64,000 bases of DNA from Thalassotalea euphylliae (GTDB lineage Bacteria > Pseudomonadota > Gammaproteobacteria > Enterobacterales > Alteromonadaceae): contig NZ_QUOT01000001.1 in assembly GCF_003390375.1 (NCBI RefSeq), positions 1,674,001-1,738,000 on the forward strand, read 5' to 3'. Positions 1 through 9,371 of this stretch are shown piece by piece; position 1 is the stretch's first letter, and each line of letters begins with the position of its first letter. The position numbers and the translations under genes are program-made. The notes under the pieces are model-generated. The model did no database searches, was not told where the DNA came from, and saw only the letters and a list, made by a program, of their open reading frames with translations.

Positions 1-716
1 AGAAATTGCCCCCACTGCCAAAGAAAATCTGAGGTACCAAAAGTATTTGGTATGATCTCACCATCTTCTTGAGCATGAATATTATTCGACACAACCCTAG
101 CACTTGGACGAGCAGCTCCTGCTAATGAAGCAATACCATCTTCATAGTCCGCGACTGCCCAACGCGCTAAATGGCTAAATGAAGAGCCCCAAAGCGTATT
201 TGTTTGATTGTTGAAAGAGCCATCAATCGTTCTGACTTCGCGGTTATTAACAAAACGAGGGTCATTGCGTCTATTGTTATTTGCCTGATTTCTCCTGTCT
301 TGAGCATTCTCGTTAATCCCCTGTGGCGAGGCTCTTCGATCGCTAACCTGTATGCTAACCTCATCTGACGAGCTGGCATTGTCGCTATCAGTGACGGTTA
401 GCCTAAACACTAAACTCTCATCATTGGTAGTTGCAGGTGCGCGAAAACTTGGGGTGAGTGTATTGGTGTTGTTTAAATTAACAGGTGTGCCCGAAACCTG
501 TTGCCAAACAAAGCTCACTTCCCCTTCAGCATCAGTAGCAGTGCCTGATAAAGTAACAAAGCTGCGCTCATCAACGTCTTGTCTCGCGCCTGCATCAACA
601 AGGGGTAACGCATTACTGCTGCTATTTGTACTTGTCTCGCTGTCGCTGCTACCACCACACCCTGTTAGCGCTAAACACACTGCCAATGCGGTATAATTAA
701 AACCTGTTTTTTTCAT
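1..716 (-). CDS. Lipoprotein haem peroxidase, animal-peroxidase family (3' end outside window)
   Basis: The frame is open from ATG at 716 to the window edge (238 codons seen). The first 20 residues form a lipoprotein signal with lipobox LTGC (Cys20), followed by a Ser/Gly linker. Residues about 40-125 look like a PKD/Ig-type beta domain (WQQVSGT, FRLTVTDSDN). From about residue 160 the sequence reads RTIDGSFNN...WG, RPSARVVSNNIHAQ and FLWQWGQF, which I recognise as the N-terminal part of bacterial peroxinectin-like haem peroxidases, just before the distal-histidine region. The catalytic core therefore lies outside the window. An envelope-anchored peroxidase or halide-oxidising role is inferred from the family. 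A weak AGGG lies 11-12 bases before the start. The gene follows the lysS terminator and is probably transcribed on its own. Confidence 0.8.
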   Translation of the reverse strand, partial: MKKTGFNYTALAVCLALTGCGGSSDSETSTNSSSNALPLVDAGARQDVDERSFVTLSGTATDAEGEVSFVWQQVSGTPVNLNNTNTLTPSFRAPATTNDESLVFRLTVTDSDNASSSDEVSIQVSDRRASPQGINENAQDRRNQANNNRRNDPRFVNNREVRTIDGSFNNQTNTLWGSSFSHLARWAVADYEDGIASLAGAARPSARVVSNNIHAQEDGEIIPNTFGTSDFLWQWGQF

Positions 717-1091
717 AATTTCATGCCCTACAAACTGAATTGAATTAGTGAGCGGTTCGCCTGCACCACAAATTTTATGGCTGTATTTGGCAATTACCCA
801 CGCTGTTAAGTCAGTATTTTTGTGACTAAGGAAGAAACCCCGTCAACGCAATACTTAGTGCGCGATTGAAATATCCATTTCCAGAATGTCCTGTTCATCA
901 ACTCTGATGGCATTGTAGGTGTTAGGTTCAGTGCATGTCATAAAGCCCAAAGGAACTCCATTGAAACTTCACACTCTGAGCAAAATCTGCACAACTTCTG
1001 CACATTTAGTATCGTCAAGTGCGAACCTCGCAAGGGTTAACATGAAAAATAACTAGGGCTGTTGAATCACGTTAAGAGCGAGCTAGAAAAC
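717..1091. other. Intergenic region upstream of the peroxidase gene
   Basis: About 375 bases without a convincing gene on either strand. It must hold the promoter of the minus-strand peroxidase gene. I saw no clear operator, repeat or RNA gene in it. Confidence 0.5.
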
Positions 1092-1123
1092 AAAAAAGCC
1101 CAAACATTTGTTTGGGCTTTTCT
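1092..1123 (-). terminator. Rho-independent terminator after lysS
   Basis: A perfect stem, AAGCCCAAACA paired with TGTTTGGGCTT, is flanked by A and T runs. It sits about 70 bases past the lysS stop on the minus strand and separates lysS from the peroxidase gene. Confidence 0.85.
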
Positions 1124-1194
1124 TCACTCATTTGAGAACGAGACCTATTTTAAGCAGCAAAATTAGCACAGGGCTAAATAGCAGCTACTTATGC

Positions 1195-2754
1195 TTATTC
1201 CGCTAGCGGACGCATATGCGGGAATAAAATCACGTCTTTAATGGTTGGCGAGTCAGTGAATAACATCACTAAACGGTCGATACCAATACCTTCACCGGCT
1301 GTTGGTGGCAAGCCGTACTCAAGCGCGTTGATGTAGTCTTCATCAAAGTGCATCGCTTCATCATCACCTGCGTCTTTCTCTTCCACTTGCTTACGGAAAC
1401 GTTCGGCTTGGTCTTCTGCATCGTTAAGCTCAGAGAAACCATTCGCTAACTCACGACCACCAACGAAGAATTCAAAACGGTCGGTAATGAATGGGTTTTC
1501 GTCGTTACGACGTGCCAGTGGCGATACTTCCCACGGGTATTCAGTGATAAACGTCGGCTGGTCAAGTAAGTGCTCAGCGACTTCTTCGAAGATTTCACAA
1601 ATGTACTTACCTGGACCCCATACTTTCGCCGCATCACCTTCTTTAACATGTGCTTTTTTCGCTAATGCTTTGATGGTGTCGAAGTTGTTTTCAGGGTCGC
1701 GCAGTGCCGCTTCATCTTCGCTGGTTACCATACCTTCAGGTGCGTATTTCAAAATCGCGTCAACCATAGATAAACGCGCGAATGGCTTACCAAAGTCGTA
1801 GAACTTCTCTTCTACCACTTCGCCTTCAGCGTTTTTCACGGTGTTGCGGATCACTGGGTTACCCATCACATCTTCCGCAAGCGTGCGTAGCATGTCTTCA
1901 GTTAAGTTCATTAAGTCATGGTAGTCAGCGTACGCTTGGTAGAATTCAATCATAGTGAATTCTGGGTTGTGACGTGTAGATAAGCCTTCGTTACGGAAGT
2001 TACGGTTAATTTCGAAAACACGTTCAAAACCACCAACCACTAGACGCTTAAGGTAAAGCTCAGGGGCAATACGCATGTACATTTGAACGTCTAATGCATT
2101 GTGGTGAGTGATAAATGGTTTCGCTGTTGCACCACCTGGAATGGTTTGTAGCATTGGCGTTTCCACTTCCATAAAGTCGCGATCGGCTAGGAAACGACGA
2201 ATACCTTCAACAATTTTCGAGCGAATACGGAAAGTTTCACGGGTTTCTTCATTGGTGATCAAATCTACGTAACGCTGACGGTACTTAGTTTCCGTATCTT
2301 GTAAGCCGTGGAATTTTTCAGGTAATGGACGTAGCGACTTAGTCAGTAGCTCGTACTTGTCCATATTGACGTACAAATCACCTTTGCCTGATTTGTGCAA
2401 AGTACCTGTTACGCCAACGATATCACCGATATCTAGCACACCGCCTAAACGGGCTTTAATGTCTTTTTGTACGGTTTTATCTGCATAAGCTTGAATGCGA
2501 CCAGTCATATCTTGTAATACCAAGAATGGACCACGCTTTGCCATCACACGACCAGCAATGCTGTAAACGTCAGTTTCAGCTTCAAGCGTTTCTTTGTCTT
2601 TCTCACCGTGGGCAGCTTGTAAATCAGCTGCATAGTGTTTTCGGTCAAACTGGTTTGGATGGCCATTAGCCGGGCAGTTTTCGCGAATTTGCGCTAATTT
2701 GCCGCGACGTTCGGCGATTAATTTATTTTCGTCTTGATTTGCTTGGTCTGTCAT
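1195..2754 (-). CDS. lysS: Lysine--tRNA ligase (class II)
   Basis: 519 residues starting MTDQANQDENK; E. coli LysS is 505. The N-terminal OB-fold anticodon-binding domain spans about residues 60-160 (GRVMAKRGPFLVLQDMTGRI). It is followed by the class II catalytic core with motif 2 (FRNEGLSTRHNPEFTMIEFY) and motif 3 near the C-terminus (GIGIDRLVMLF). It charges tRNA-Lys in the cytoplasm. I chose ATG 2754 over an in-frame TTG at 2766 because it matches the family N-terminus and has a GAGA stretch upstream. It lies downstream of prfB as in E. coli, but here a 190-base spacer with an inverted-repeat element separates the two. A terminator follows. Confidence 0.97.
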   Translation of the reverse strand: MTDQANQDENKLIAERRGKLAQIRENCPANGHPNQFDRKHYAADLQAAHGEKDKETLEAETDVYSIAGRVMAKRGPFLVLQDMTGRIQAYADKTVQKDIKARLGGVLDIGDIVGVTGTLHKSGKGDLYVNMDKYELLTKSLRPLPEKFHGLQDTETKYRQRYVDLITNEETRETFRIRSKIVEGIRRFLADRDFMEVETPMLQTIPGGATAKPFITHHNALDVQMYMRIAPELYLKRLVVGGFERVFEINRNFRNEGLSTRHNPEFTMIEFYQAYADYHDLMNLTEDMLRTLAEDVMGNPVIRNTVKNAEGEVVEEKFYDFGKPFARLSMVDAILKYAPEGMVTSEDEAALRDPENNFDTIKALAKKAHVKEGDAAKVWGPGKYICEIFEEVAEHLLDQPTFITEYPWEVSPLARRNDENPFITDRFEFFVGGRELANGFSELNDAEDQAERFRKQVEEKDAGDDEAMHFDEDYINALEYGLPPTAGEGIGIDRLVMLFTDSPTIKDVILFPHMRPLAE

Positions 2755-2827
2755 TTTCAGTCTCAAACTTGGTTAAAATACAGCTAACATTCAGTAAGTT
2801 AGCTTAGTTAAAATATCATTATAAAAT

Positions 2828-2940
2828 ATTGAATTAACGCTAAGGTAATGGCGTTAGTTCAAGGCGAATAAGCGCAGCATAGAAAGCTATGTGAGCATAT
2901 TCAACGCAGAAATCACGCAATTAACAACGCGTTAATCAAT
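2828..2940. repeat. Imperfect palindromic element between prfB and lysS
   Basis: The outer arms ATTGAATTAACGC (2828-2840) and GCGTTAATCAAT (2929-2940) are inverted copies differing by one base. Inside is a second hairpin, about 2867-2902, whose arms share CATAG/CTATG and GAATA/TATTC. A third short pair, GAATTAACGC and GCGTTAGTTC, lies at the left end. The nested hairpin layout resembles REP- or ERIC-like intergenic elements. It is transcribed between prfB and lysS and could affect readthrough or mRNA stability. Confidence 0.5.
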
Positions 2941-2942
2941 AT

Positions 2943-4041
2943 TTAAAGGCCTGATTTTAGGGAAGCCTCTATAAATTTGTCTAAATCACCGTCTAATACC
3001 GCTTGGGTATTGCGGTTTTCCACGCCAGTGCGTAAATCTTTAATGCGGCTATCGTCTAATACGTAAGAGCGAATTTGGCTGCCCCAACCGATATCTGATT
3101 TACCTTCTTCTAGCGCTTGTTTGTCTTCGTTTTGCTTTTGAATTTCCATTTCATACAGCTTAGCTTTTAGTAGCTTCATGGCTGTTGCACGGTTTTTGTG
3201 TTGTGAGCGATCGTTTTGACACGCCACCACAGCGCCCGTCGGAATATGGGTAATACGAATCGCTGAATCGGTTTTGTTAACGTGCTGACCACCGGCACCT
3301 GACGCGCGGAAGGTATCAACGCGTAAATCGGCGGGGTTAATATCAATTTCGATATTGTCGTCAATTTCAGGGTAAATAAACGCTGAAGCAAACGAGGTAT
3401 GACGACGACCACTAGAATCGAATGGTGACTTACGTACTAAGCGATGCACGCCCGTTTCTGTGCGCAGCCATCCGTATGCATATTCGCCTGAGTATTTAAT
3501 GGTGCAACCTTTAATACCGGCAACATCGCCGTCTGACACTTCAATCACTTCAGTTTTAAAGCCGTGTGCTTCACCCCAGCGCAGGTACATACGCATCAGC
3601 ATTTCTGCCCAGTCTTGCGCTTCGGTACCCCCTGAGCCTGATTGAATGTCGAGGTAGCAATCGTTTTCGTCTTGCTCGCCAGCAAACATACGGCGAAACT
3701 CCAGCTTTTCAAGCTGTTCTACCAGCTCTTGTGCTTCAGCTTCAGCTTCGTTGAAAGTATCTTCGTCTTCCGCTTCAACCGCTAGTTCAACTAAGCCTTC
3801 AATATCTTCACAGCCCGCTTCCAGTTGCTCAATGGTATTGACCACAGCTTCTAACGCCGAGCGCTCTTTACCCAGCGCTTGGGCGCGCTCTGGCTCGTTC
3901 CAAATTTCCGGTAATTCTAATTCGCGAGTAACTTCAACTAAACGCTCGGCTTTGACTTCGTAGTCAAAGATACCCCCTAAGCATGGTGGTGCGCTCTTTA
4001 ATGTCTTTAATGGTGTTTAATACAGGATTAACTTCAAACAT
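2943..4041 (-). CDS. prfB: Peptide chain release factor 2, expressed by programmed +1 frameshift
   Basis: The start at 4041 gives MFEVNPVLNTIKDIKERTTM and runs 25 codons to an in-frame TGA (3966-3964). Reading then shifts +1 to GAC and continues for 340 residues, total 365, equal to E. coli RF2. The frameshifted part carries the UGA/UAA-recognising SPF tripeptide (RKSPFDSSGRRH) and the GGQ peptidyl-tRNA hydrolysis motif (GAGGQHVNKTDS). RF2 terminates translation at UGA and UAA, and scarcity of RF2 lets ribosomes slip at the internal stop, so the gene is autoregulated. The order recJ, prfB, lysS matches E. coli. The two coding pieces are 4041-3967 and 3965-2943. Confidence 0.97.
3963..3978 (-). 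promoter_or_regulatory. prfB programmed +1 frameshift signal
   Basis: On the minus strand the sequence reads AGGGGG TAT CTT TGA C. This is an internal Shine-Dalgarno-like AGGGGG (3978-3973) three bases before the slippery CTT (3969-3967), with TGA as codon 26. It matches the classic RF2 recoding site. Any annotation without the shift loses the first 25 codons. Confidence 0.96.
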
Positions 4042-4182
4042 TCGGGTCGAAAACTCTTATCAAAATGCCGATTGGAAAAGTCCGGCATTGTAGCTCAATT
4101 GCCTGTCTAATTAAACGACTAAATAAATGGCTAATTAAACGAGTAAATGCATGGCTAAATAGGTGTCTAAAAATATCGCTTT

Positions 4183-5940
4183 TTACAAGGCTTTCAAATG
4201 CTCCACCATAAGCTGAACATTTTGCTTACCGCGAAACTCATTGACCGATAATTTATAGGCGATATGCGCCTTTTTCGCCTGACTATTGGGCCACGCTTTA
4301 ACATCAATATTAAAAGCGATGGCATCAAAGGCAACATTGTCTTTTTGCACCACCAGCTTTAAGTGTTTTTCGCCAACAATGCGCTGTTGTAGCAGTTCAA
4401 ACTCATCGTCAAACATTGGCTCAGGAAATTGCTGTCCCCAAGGGCCAGCTTCTTGTAGTAGGTCTGCAAATTCAATGGTCATTAACGAGGCGGGTAATTC
4501 GCCATCAGATAGCAGCGTACCGGTGAGTTGCTCTTTGTCTAACCAAGCTTCGGCATATTGGCTAAACAGCTGATTAAACTGGTCAAAGTTTTTCGCCTGA
4601 ATCGACAAGCCTGCTGCCATCGCATGGCCACCAAACTTGATAATAATATTCGGGTGTTGGCTGTCGATATGCTCAAGTAAATCACGAATATGTAAGCCTG
4701 GGATTGAACGTGCTGAGCCTTTGATTTCCTGTTCGTTATCAAAAACGCCATCTTTATTGGGAGAATCAGCATCCGCAGCGGCAAACACAATACTCGGACG
4801 GTGGAACTTCTCTTTTAAGCGACCGGCGACAATACCAATAACCCCTTGGTGCCAATCTTTTTGGAATAACGCAATAGCAAAAGGCAAGTTGTCTTCTGAA
4901 AACTTAAGGCTTGCAAGCACGCGCTCGGCTTCCACTTGCATCCCTTGTTCAATTTCACGGCGAGCTTTATTAAGCTCATCCAGCTCTGACGCCATCACCC
5001 GCGCTTCCATTAAATCATTGGCTAGCAAGCAATTAATGCCATACGACATATCATCCAATCGCCCTGCCGCATTAATACGCGGGCCTAGGGCAAAGCCAAA
5101 GTCAGCCGCCACTAGCTTAGTTTGATCGCGTTTGGCAATTTCGATTAACGCCTGAATACCGGGGCGCGTAAAACCCGCACGAATTCGTTTTAACCCTTGC
5201 GCCACCAAAATACGGTTGTTGGCGTCCAGCGGCACAACATCGGCGACTGTACCTAACGCCACTAAATCGAGTAATTGGGCAAGGTTCGGCTCTGGTATTT
5301 GTTGGTTAGCAAACCAGTTTGCATCACGCAGTAGTTTACGCAGTGCCAACATAAAGTAAAAGGCAACACCCACACCAGCTAAGGCTTTTGACGGGAACTG
5401 ACAGTCGTATTGATTGGGGTTAATAATGGCATCGGCAGGCGGCAATCTCTCACCTGGTAAATGGTGATCAGTGACAATCACCTTCATGCCAAGCGATTGC
5501 GCGCGCTCAATACCCGCAAAGCAGCTAATACCGTTATCGACGGTAATGATCAGCTCAGCCCCTTGCTGATGGGCAATTTCCACGATTTCTGGCGATAGGC
5601 CATAACCGTACTCAAAACGATTCGGCACAATAAAATTGTGCGTGCGGCTGCCTAGCAAGGTTAACGCTTCCATCATTAGCGCCGTGCTGGTTGCACCATC
5701 GGCATCAAAATCACCCACTATGGTAATACGCTTGCTTGTTTGCAGTGCTTGATAAAGAATGTCACAGCCTGCAGCTAAGCCCGACAAGCTAGTTACTGGC
5801 GCTATTTGCTTAAGCGTTAATTCAAGCTCATGATCACCCGCGACACCTCGACTGGCATAAAGCTGACGCACCACAGGGTGAAGATTCATCGGTAAATGTT
5901 GGTCGGCAACTGGCGTGCGGCGAATGATTTGTTTTTGCAT
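4183..5940 (-). CDS. recJ: Single-stranded-DNA-specific 5'-3' exonuclease RecJ
   Basis: 585 residues; E. coli RecJ is 577. The DHH phosphoesterase metal-binding motifs are visible: DFDADGA at 78-84, TVDNG near 134 and TDHH near 158-160. The DHHA1 region (FGGHAMAAGLS) lies about two-thirds along, followed by the C-terminal OB domain. It degrades single-stranded DNA 5' to 3' in recombination, mismatch repair and fork processing. The upstream gene is dsbC, with a terminator-like hairpin between them, so recJ may have its own promoter there. The downstream gene is prfB. Confidence 0.96.
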   Translation of the reverse strand: MQKQIIRRTPVADQHLPMNLHPVVRQLYASRGVAGDHELELTLKQIAPVTSLSGLAAGCDILYQALQTSKRITIVGDFDADGATSTALMMEALTLLGSRTHNFIVPNRFEYGYGLSPEIVEIAHQQGAELIITVDNGISCFAGIERAQSLGMKVIVTDHHLPGERLPPADAIINPNQYDCQFPSKALAGVGVAFYFMLALRKLLRDANWFANQQIPEPNLAQLLDLVALGTVADVVPLDANNRILVAQGLKRIRAGFTRPGIQALIEIAKRDQTKLVAADFGFALGPRINAAGRLDDMSYGINCLLANDLMEARVMASELDELNKARREIEQGMQVEAERVLASLKFSEDNLPFAIALFQKDWHQGVIGIVAGRLKEKFHRPSIVFAAADADSPNKDGVFDNEQEIKGSARSIPGLHIRDLLEHIDSQHPNIIIKFGGHAMAAGLSIQAKNFDQFNQLFSQYAEAWLDKEQLTGTLLSDGELPASLMTIEFADLLQEAGPWGQQFPEPMFDDEFELLQQRIVGEKHLKLVVQKDNVAFDAIAFNIDVKAWPNSQAKKAHIAYKLSVNEFRGKQNVQLMVEHLKAL

Positions 5941-6051
5941 GATGTCAGCGTGTTTTAATTATTAGGAAGCAAAGCAGCGGTATTAAGCGCTAATTTTACT
6001 TAGATTCGCACACCAATTGCCAATGAAAAAAAGCCAACGAAAAAAGCCAAT

Positions 6052-6081
6052 AAAAAAGGCCACAATAAACTGCGGCCTTTG
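6052..6081 (-). terminator. Terminator between dsbC and recJ
   Basis: The AAAGGCC/GGCCTTT stem lies just past the dsbC stop. On the minus strand it is followed by three successive T-runs, each separated by ATTGGC- or GTTGGC-like spacers (about 6019-6057), an unusual repeated T-tract tail. Confidence 0.7.
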
Positions 6082-6103
6082 CTATTTAAGAAAACGACTA
6101 AAT

Positions 6104-6892
6104 TTATAGGTTTTCTAAAATATTCATTAGGTCATCGGCATCACGATAGCCCGGCAGCATAAAACCATTTGCTAAGATAATTGCTGGCGTACCACTCACG
6201 CCAACTTGGCGACCAAATTTAAAGTTTTCTTCCACTGGCTTATCACAAATACGGCGAGCAACACTTGAACCCGCTTTGGCACGTGTCATCGCTTTGGCAG
6301 GATCTTCGTTACACCAGATTGAGCGCAAGTCTTCAAAGCCTTGCGTATAAGTGCCTGGCGATTGGTAAACACCAGCGCGAGGGTAAGCTAAGTAACGAAC
6401 GGTAATACCTAAATCGTTGTACTCTTCCATGCTGTTGTGCAATTTACGGCAGTAACCACAGGTAATGTCAGTAAATACTGTCACGACATGCTTTTCGTTT
6501 TTCGCAGGAAACACAATCATGTCTTTTTCAAATTTAGCCATTCCGTCTAAACGTACTTGCGCTAGGCTAGTTTCCGTTAAGTTAGTAACGTTTGGTCCTA
6601 AATTAAATAACTTACCTTGAATAAAGTATTCACCATCGTAGCTGGTGTAAAACAAGCCTTGTTCAGTAACAATTTCAGCTAAGCCAGGCATTGGCGTTTT
6701 GCGGGCAGTGCTCACTTCCAAGCCTAATGTTTGACTAATGGTTTGTTTTAATTTTTCAGCATTAAAAGTGGCCGCTGAAGCGTTAGCAACAGCTGCTGGA
6801 ACTTGCTCTGGGCTTTCAGCATGTGCGGTAAGCGCAAAAGAAGAACAAAGAAGCGCGCTGGCATAAACCGCGGCAGAAAACAGCTTTTTCAT
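6104..6892 (-). CDS. dsbC: Thiol:disulfide isomerase DsbC
   Basis: 262 residues with a cleavable signal peptide ending near AHA (residue 25). An N-terminal dimerisation domain is followed by a thioredoxin-like domain with the active site CGYC at 145-148 (TDITCGYCRKLH) and the cis-proline loop VSGTPAII. A further cysteine pair (WCNEDP and RICDKP) matches the structural disulfide of the family. It shuffles wrong disulfides in periplasmic proteins and is kept reduced by DsbD. In E. coli xerD precedes dsbC; here xerD is absent and fldB is the divergent neighbour. Confidence 0.95.
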   Translation of the reverse strand: MKKLFSAAVYASALLCSSFALTAHAESPEQVPAAVANASAATFNAEKLKQTISQTLGLEVSTARKTPMPGLAEIVTEQGLFYTSYDGEYFIQGKLFNLGPNVTNLTETSLAQVRLDGMAKFEKDMIVFPAKNEKHVVTVFTDITCGYCRKLHNSMEEYNDLGITVRYLAYPRAGVYQSPGTYTQGFEDLRSIWCNEDPAKAMTRAKAGSSVARRICDKPVEENFKFGRQVGVSGTPAIILANGFMLPGYRDADDLMNILENL

Positions 6893-7192
6893 TTACATCT
6901 TCCAAAATTGGGTAATAGGGTTACGAGATTATTGGCTATTAGCAACCAAGTGAACACACAGACCCTGATTCGATGGCTAAAATTACAACCTACGCATTAA
7001 AATTGCAAACCTAAGCCTATAGCTATCGGATCTATACCATGCTGAATGCGTGAGTCGCTGTAGCAATTGAATGAATAGTAGTGGCGAAGAATGCGCCATT
7101 TCTGCTAAACTCGCGCCCGTTTTAATTTCAATTCGTTTTTGGCTGAGGATCATCTTAGTTGGAACACCAATAAAGCAAGGCGTAAAAACCCA

Positions 7193-7729
7193 ATGAAAAT
7201 CGGCTTATTTTATGGCTCAACCACTTGTTATACCGAGATTGCTGCGGAAAAAATTCAAGCAGAAATGGGTAACGATGACACTGGTACACCGCTAGTTGAG
7301 CTGCACAATATTAAAGACGAGCCTTTGTCTTTAATTGCCGATTACGATCTAGTGATTTTAGGTATTTCCACTTGGGATTATGGCGAATTGCAAGAAGATT
7401 GGGAGTCTCAGTGGCAAGACCTAGCAACCATTAGCTTCGCCAATAAAATTGTTGCCTTGTATGGTATGGGCGACCAAATTGGTTATACCGAATGGTTCCA
7501 AGACGCCTTAGGTATGCTGCACACCTGTGTGGTTGAGCAAAGAGGTCATGTCATTGGTTACTGGCCAAACCAAGGCTATGAGTTTGAAGCCTCAAAAGCC
7601 CTGACTCAAGATGGCAGCCAATTTGTTGGCTTAGCTTTGGATGAAGACAACCAATATGACCAGTCTGACGCCCGTATCAGCCAATGGTGCCAAGGTGTAT
7701 TGGAAGAGATTGCTGATATTCTGGCTTAA
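7193..7729 (+). CDS. fldB: Flavodoxin FldB
   Basis: 178 residues from ATG 7193 (MKIGLFYGSTTCYTEI), the standard long-chain flavodoxin start with the phosphate-binding loop YGSTTCYT at 8-15. STWDYGELQEDWE matches the FMN-binding loop and ALYGMGDQIGYTEWF the second loop. It carries low-potential electrons on FMN in the cytoplasm. Length (E. coli FldB is 173) and its place beside the dsbC-recJ-prfB-lysS block both point to FldB rather than FldA. In-frame codons exist upstream, but the family N-terminus fixes this start. The 300 bases between dsbC and fldB hold only the two divergent promoters; I saw no other gene there. Confidence 0.92.
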   Translation: MKIGLFYGSTTCYTEIAAEKIQAEMGNDDTGTPLVELHNIKDEPLSLIADYDLVILGISTWDYGELQEDWESQWQDLATISFANKIVALYGMGDQIGYTEWFQDALGMLHTCVVEQRGHVIGYWPNQGYEFEASKALTQDGSQFVGLALDEDNQYDQSDARISQWCQGVLEEIADILA

Positions 7730-7921
7730 TTGACCAATCGCCAAATTCACGCAAGAAATCTAGCGTAAAGCCGCTTGCAAACGGCCCACGCGACATTAAA
7801 GACAATAACTAAGAGTGCAAGCCCAACGATTATTTATGTTGGCACAAGCCACTTTTAGGTAAATAAACAGTTTCACACTATAATCTGCACATCTTTGTGC
7901 CCAAGTAGCGACGTAATATTC

Positions 7922-9175
7922 ATGTTCGAGCAGTTTGATTTAGACCAAGACCTGATCGGTGGCATTGCCAAAGCCGGTTTTAAAAAGCCCACTTCAATTC
8001 AGCAGTTAGTGCTGCCAGAAGCAATGGACGGCAAAGACATTTTAGCCTCAGCGCCAACAGGGACAGGTAAAACCGCTGCGTTTTTATTACCTGCTGCTCA
8101 GCATTTACTGGATTACCCACGTACAAAGCCGGGCTTTCCACGAGTACTCGTATTATCACCAACACGCGAATTAGCGCTACAAATTAGCGAGCAAAACGAG
8201 CTGCTAACCGCCCACACTAACATTAAAACTGGTGTCATCACCGGTGGTGTTAACTACGGCAGCCACAAAGAAATTCTAACGGCCACCACCGATATGCTGA
8301 TCGCAACGCCAGGTCGTTTAATGGAGTACATTGAAAACGAACAATTCGATGCTCGTGAAATTGAGATCCTCATTCTGGACGAAGCGGATCGCATGCTAGA
8401 TATGGGTTTTGCTGACACCATTAACCGAATTATCGGTGAAGCACGCTGGCGCAAACAAACCATGTTGTTCTCGGCAACACTTGAAGGTGCTGGCGTGATC
8501 AAGTTCGCCAAAGACATCCTTGATGAGCCAGTGTACTTAGAAGCAAATCCATCGCGCAAAGAAAAAGCAAAAATCCACCAATGGTTGCATTTAGCAGACG
8601 ACAAGCAGCACAAGCTTGAGCTACTGACGAATATTCTTAAACAAGAAGAAGTAGAACGTGCCGTGGTATTTGCCAACAAGCGCGAAACCGTCCAGTTCTT
8701 ATCGGGCAAACTTTACAGCGCTGAGATTCCATGTGTTTGGTTAGAAGGCAAAATGCCACAAGACAAGCGTAACAGCGCAGTTGAGCGCTTACGCAAAGGC
8801 GAGCTTAATGTTTTAGTGGCAACCGATGTTGCAGCCCGTGGTTTAGATATTGACGATATCACCCACGTGATTAACTTTGATATGCCACGCAAAGCCGATA
8901 TTTACTTGCACCGTATAGGCCGTACTGGCCGTGCTGGTAACAAAGGTACAGCAATTTCATTGGTAGAAGCACACGATATGCTAGCCATCGGTAAGATTGA
9001 GCGCTATACCAAAGAGCGCCTGCAACGCCGTGTAATTGACGAGCTTAGACCGAAATTTAAAGAAGCTAAAGTGCCGATGAAAAAGCCGAAAGTGAAAAAA
9101 TCGGCGGCACAGAAAAAAGCTAAAGCGAAGAAAATCGCGAAAAAAGTGGCAAAGAAATCAGCGAAGAAAAAATAA
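7922..9175 (+). CDS. srmB: DEAD-box RNA helicase SrmB
   Basis: 417 residues from ATG 7922 (MFEQFDLDQD). It has the Q motif (GFKKPTSIQ), Walker A (APTGTGKT, about 44-51), PTRELA, LDEAD, SAT (FSATLEG), and the second RecA domain with ATDVAARGLDI and HRIGRTGRAG. Sequence between the motifs (AEARWRKQT-like, NPSRKEKAKIHQW, LVEAHD, RVIDELRPK) matches E. coli SrmB closely. SrmB assists early assembly of the 50S ribosomal subunit. The last 35 or so residues are a Lys/Ala-rich tail expected to bind RNA. A terminator follows. Confidence 0.94.
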   Translation: MFEQFDLDQDLIGGIAKAGFKKPTSIQQLVLPEAMDGKDILASAPTGTGKTAAFLLPAAQHLLDYPRTKPGFPRVLVLSPTRELALQISEQNELLTAHTNIKTGVITGGVNYGSHKEILTATTDMLIATPGRLMEYIENEQFDAREIEILILDEADRMLDMGFADTINRIIGEARWRKQTMLFSATLEGAGVIKFAKDILDEPVYLEANPSRKEKAKIHQWLHLADDKQHKLELLTNILKQEEVERAVVFANKRETVQFLSGKLYSAEIPCVWLEGKMPQDKRNSAVERLRKGELNVLVATDVAARGLDIDDITHVINFDMPRKADIYLHRIGRTGRAGNKGTAISLVEAHDMLAIGKIERYTKERLQRRVIDELRPKFKEAKVPMKKPKVKKSAAQKKAKAKKIAKKVAKKSAKKK

Positions 9176-9262
9176 TCGCCCCACTAATTATAACGACAAA
9201 GGCACTTACATAAGCTGCTAAATAAGTGACTCCAGTTAAATTGTCGTTTTTTCAAAAAGAAT

Positions 9263-9304
9263 AAAAAAGCGCTACTTATCACCTGATAAGTTAGCGCTTT
9301 TTTC
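9263..9304 (+). terminator. Terminator after srmB
   Basis: The stem AAAAAAGCGCTA(C)TTATCA pairs with TGATAA(GT)TAGCGCTTTTTT around a CC loop, about 90 bases after the srmB stop. The A/T symmetry makes it potentially bidirectional. Confidence 0.88.
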
Positions 9305-9371
9305 TTGCCTTTCAATTAGGTAGCATTAGGCTACTTTCATAAAACTTTAAACTAGCAATTTAAACTAGAAA

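Noticed and set aside
352..696. 114-codon plus-strand frame at the window start
   Set aside because: It is antisense to the peroxidase lipoprotein gene, whose frame has clear family motifs; the plus-strand product is low-complexity.
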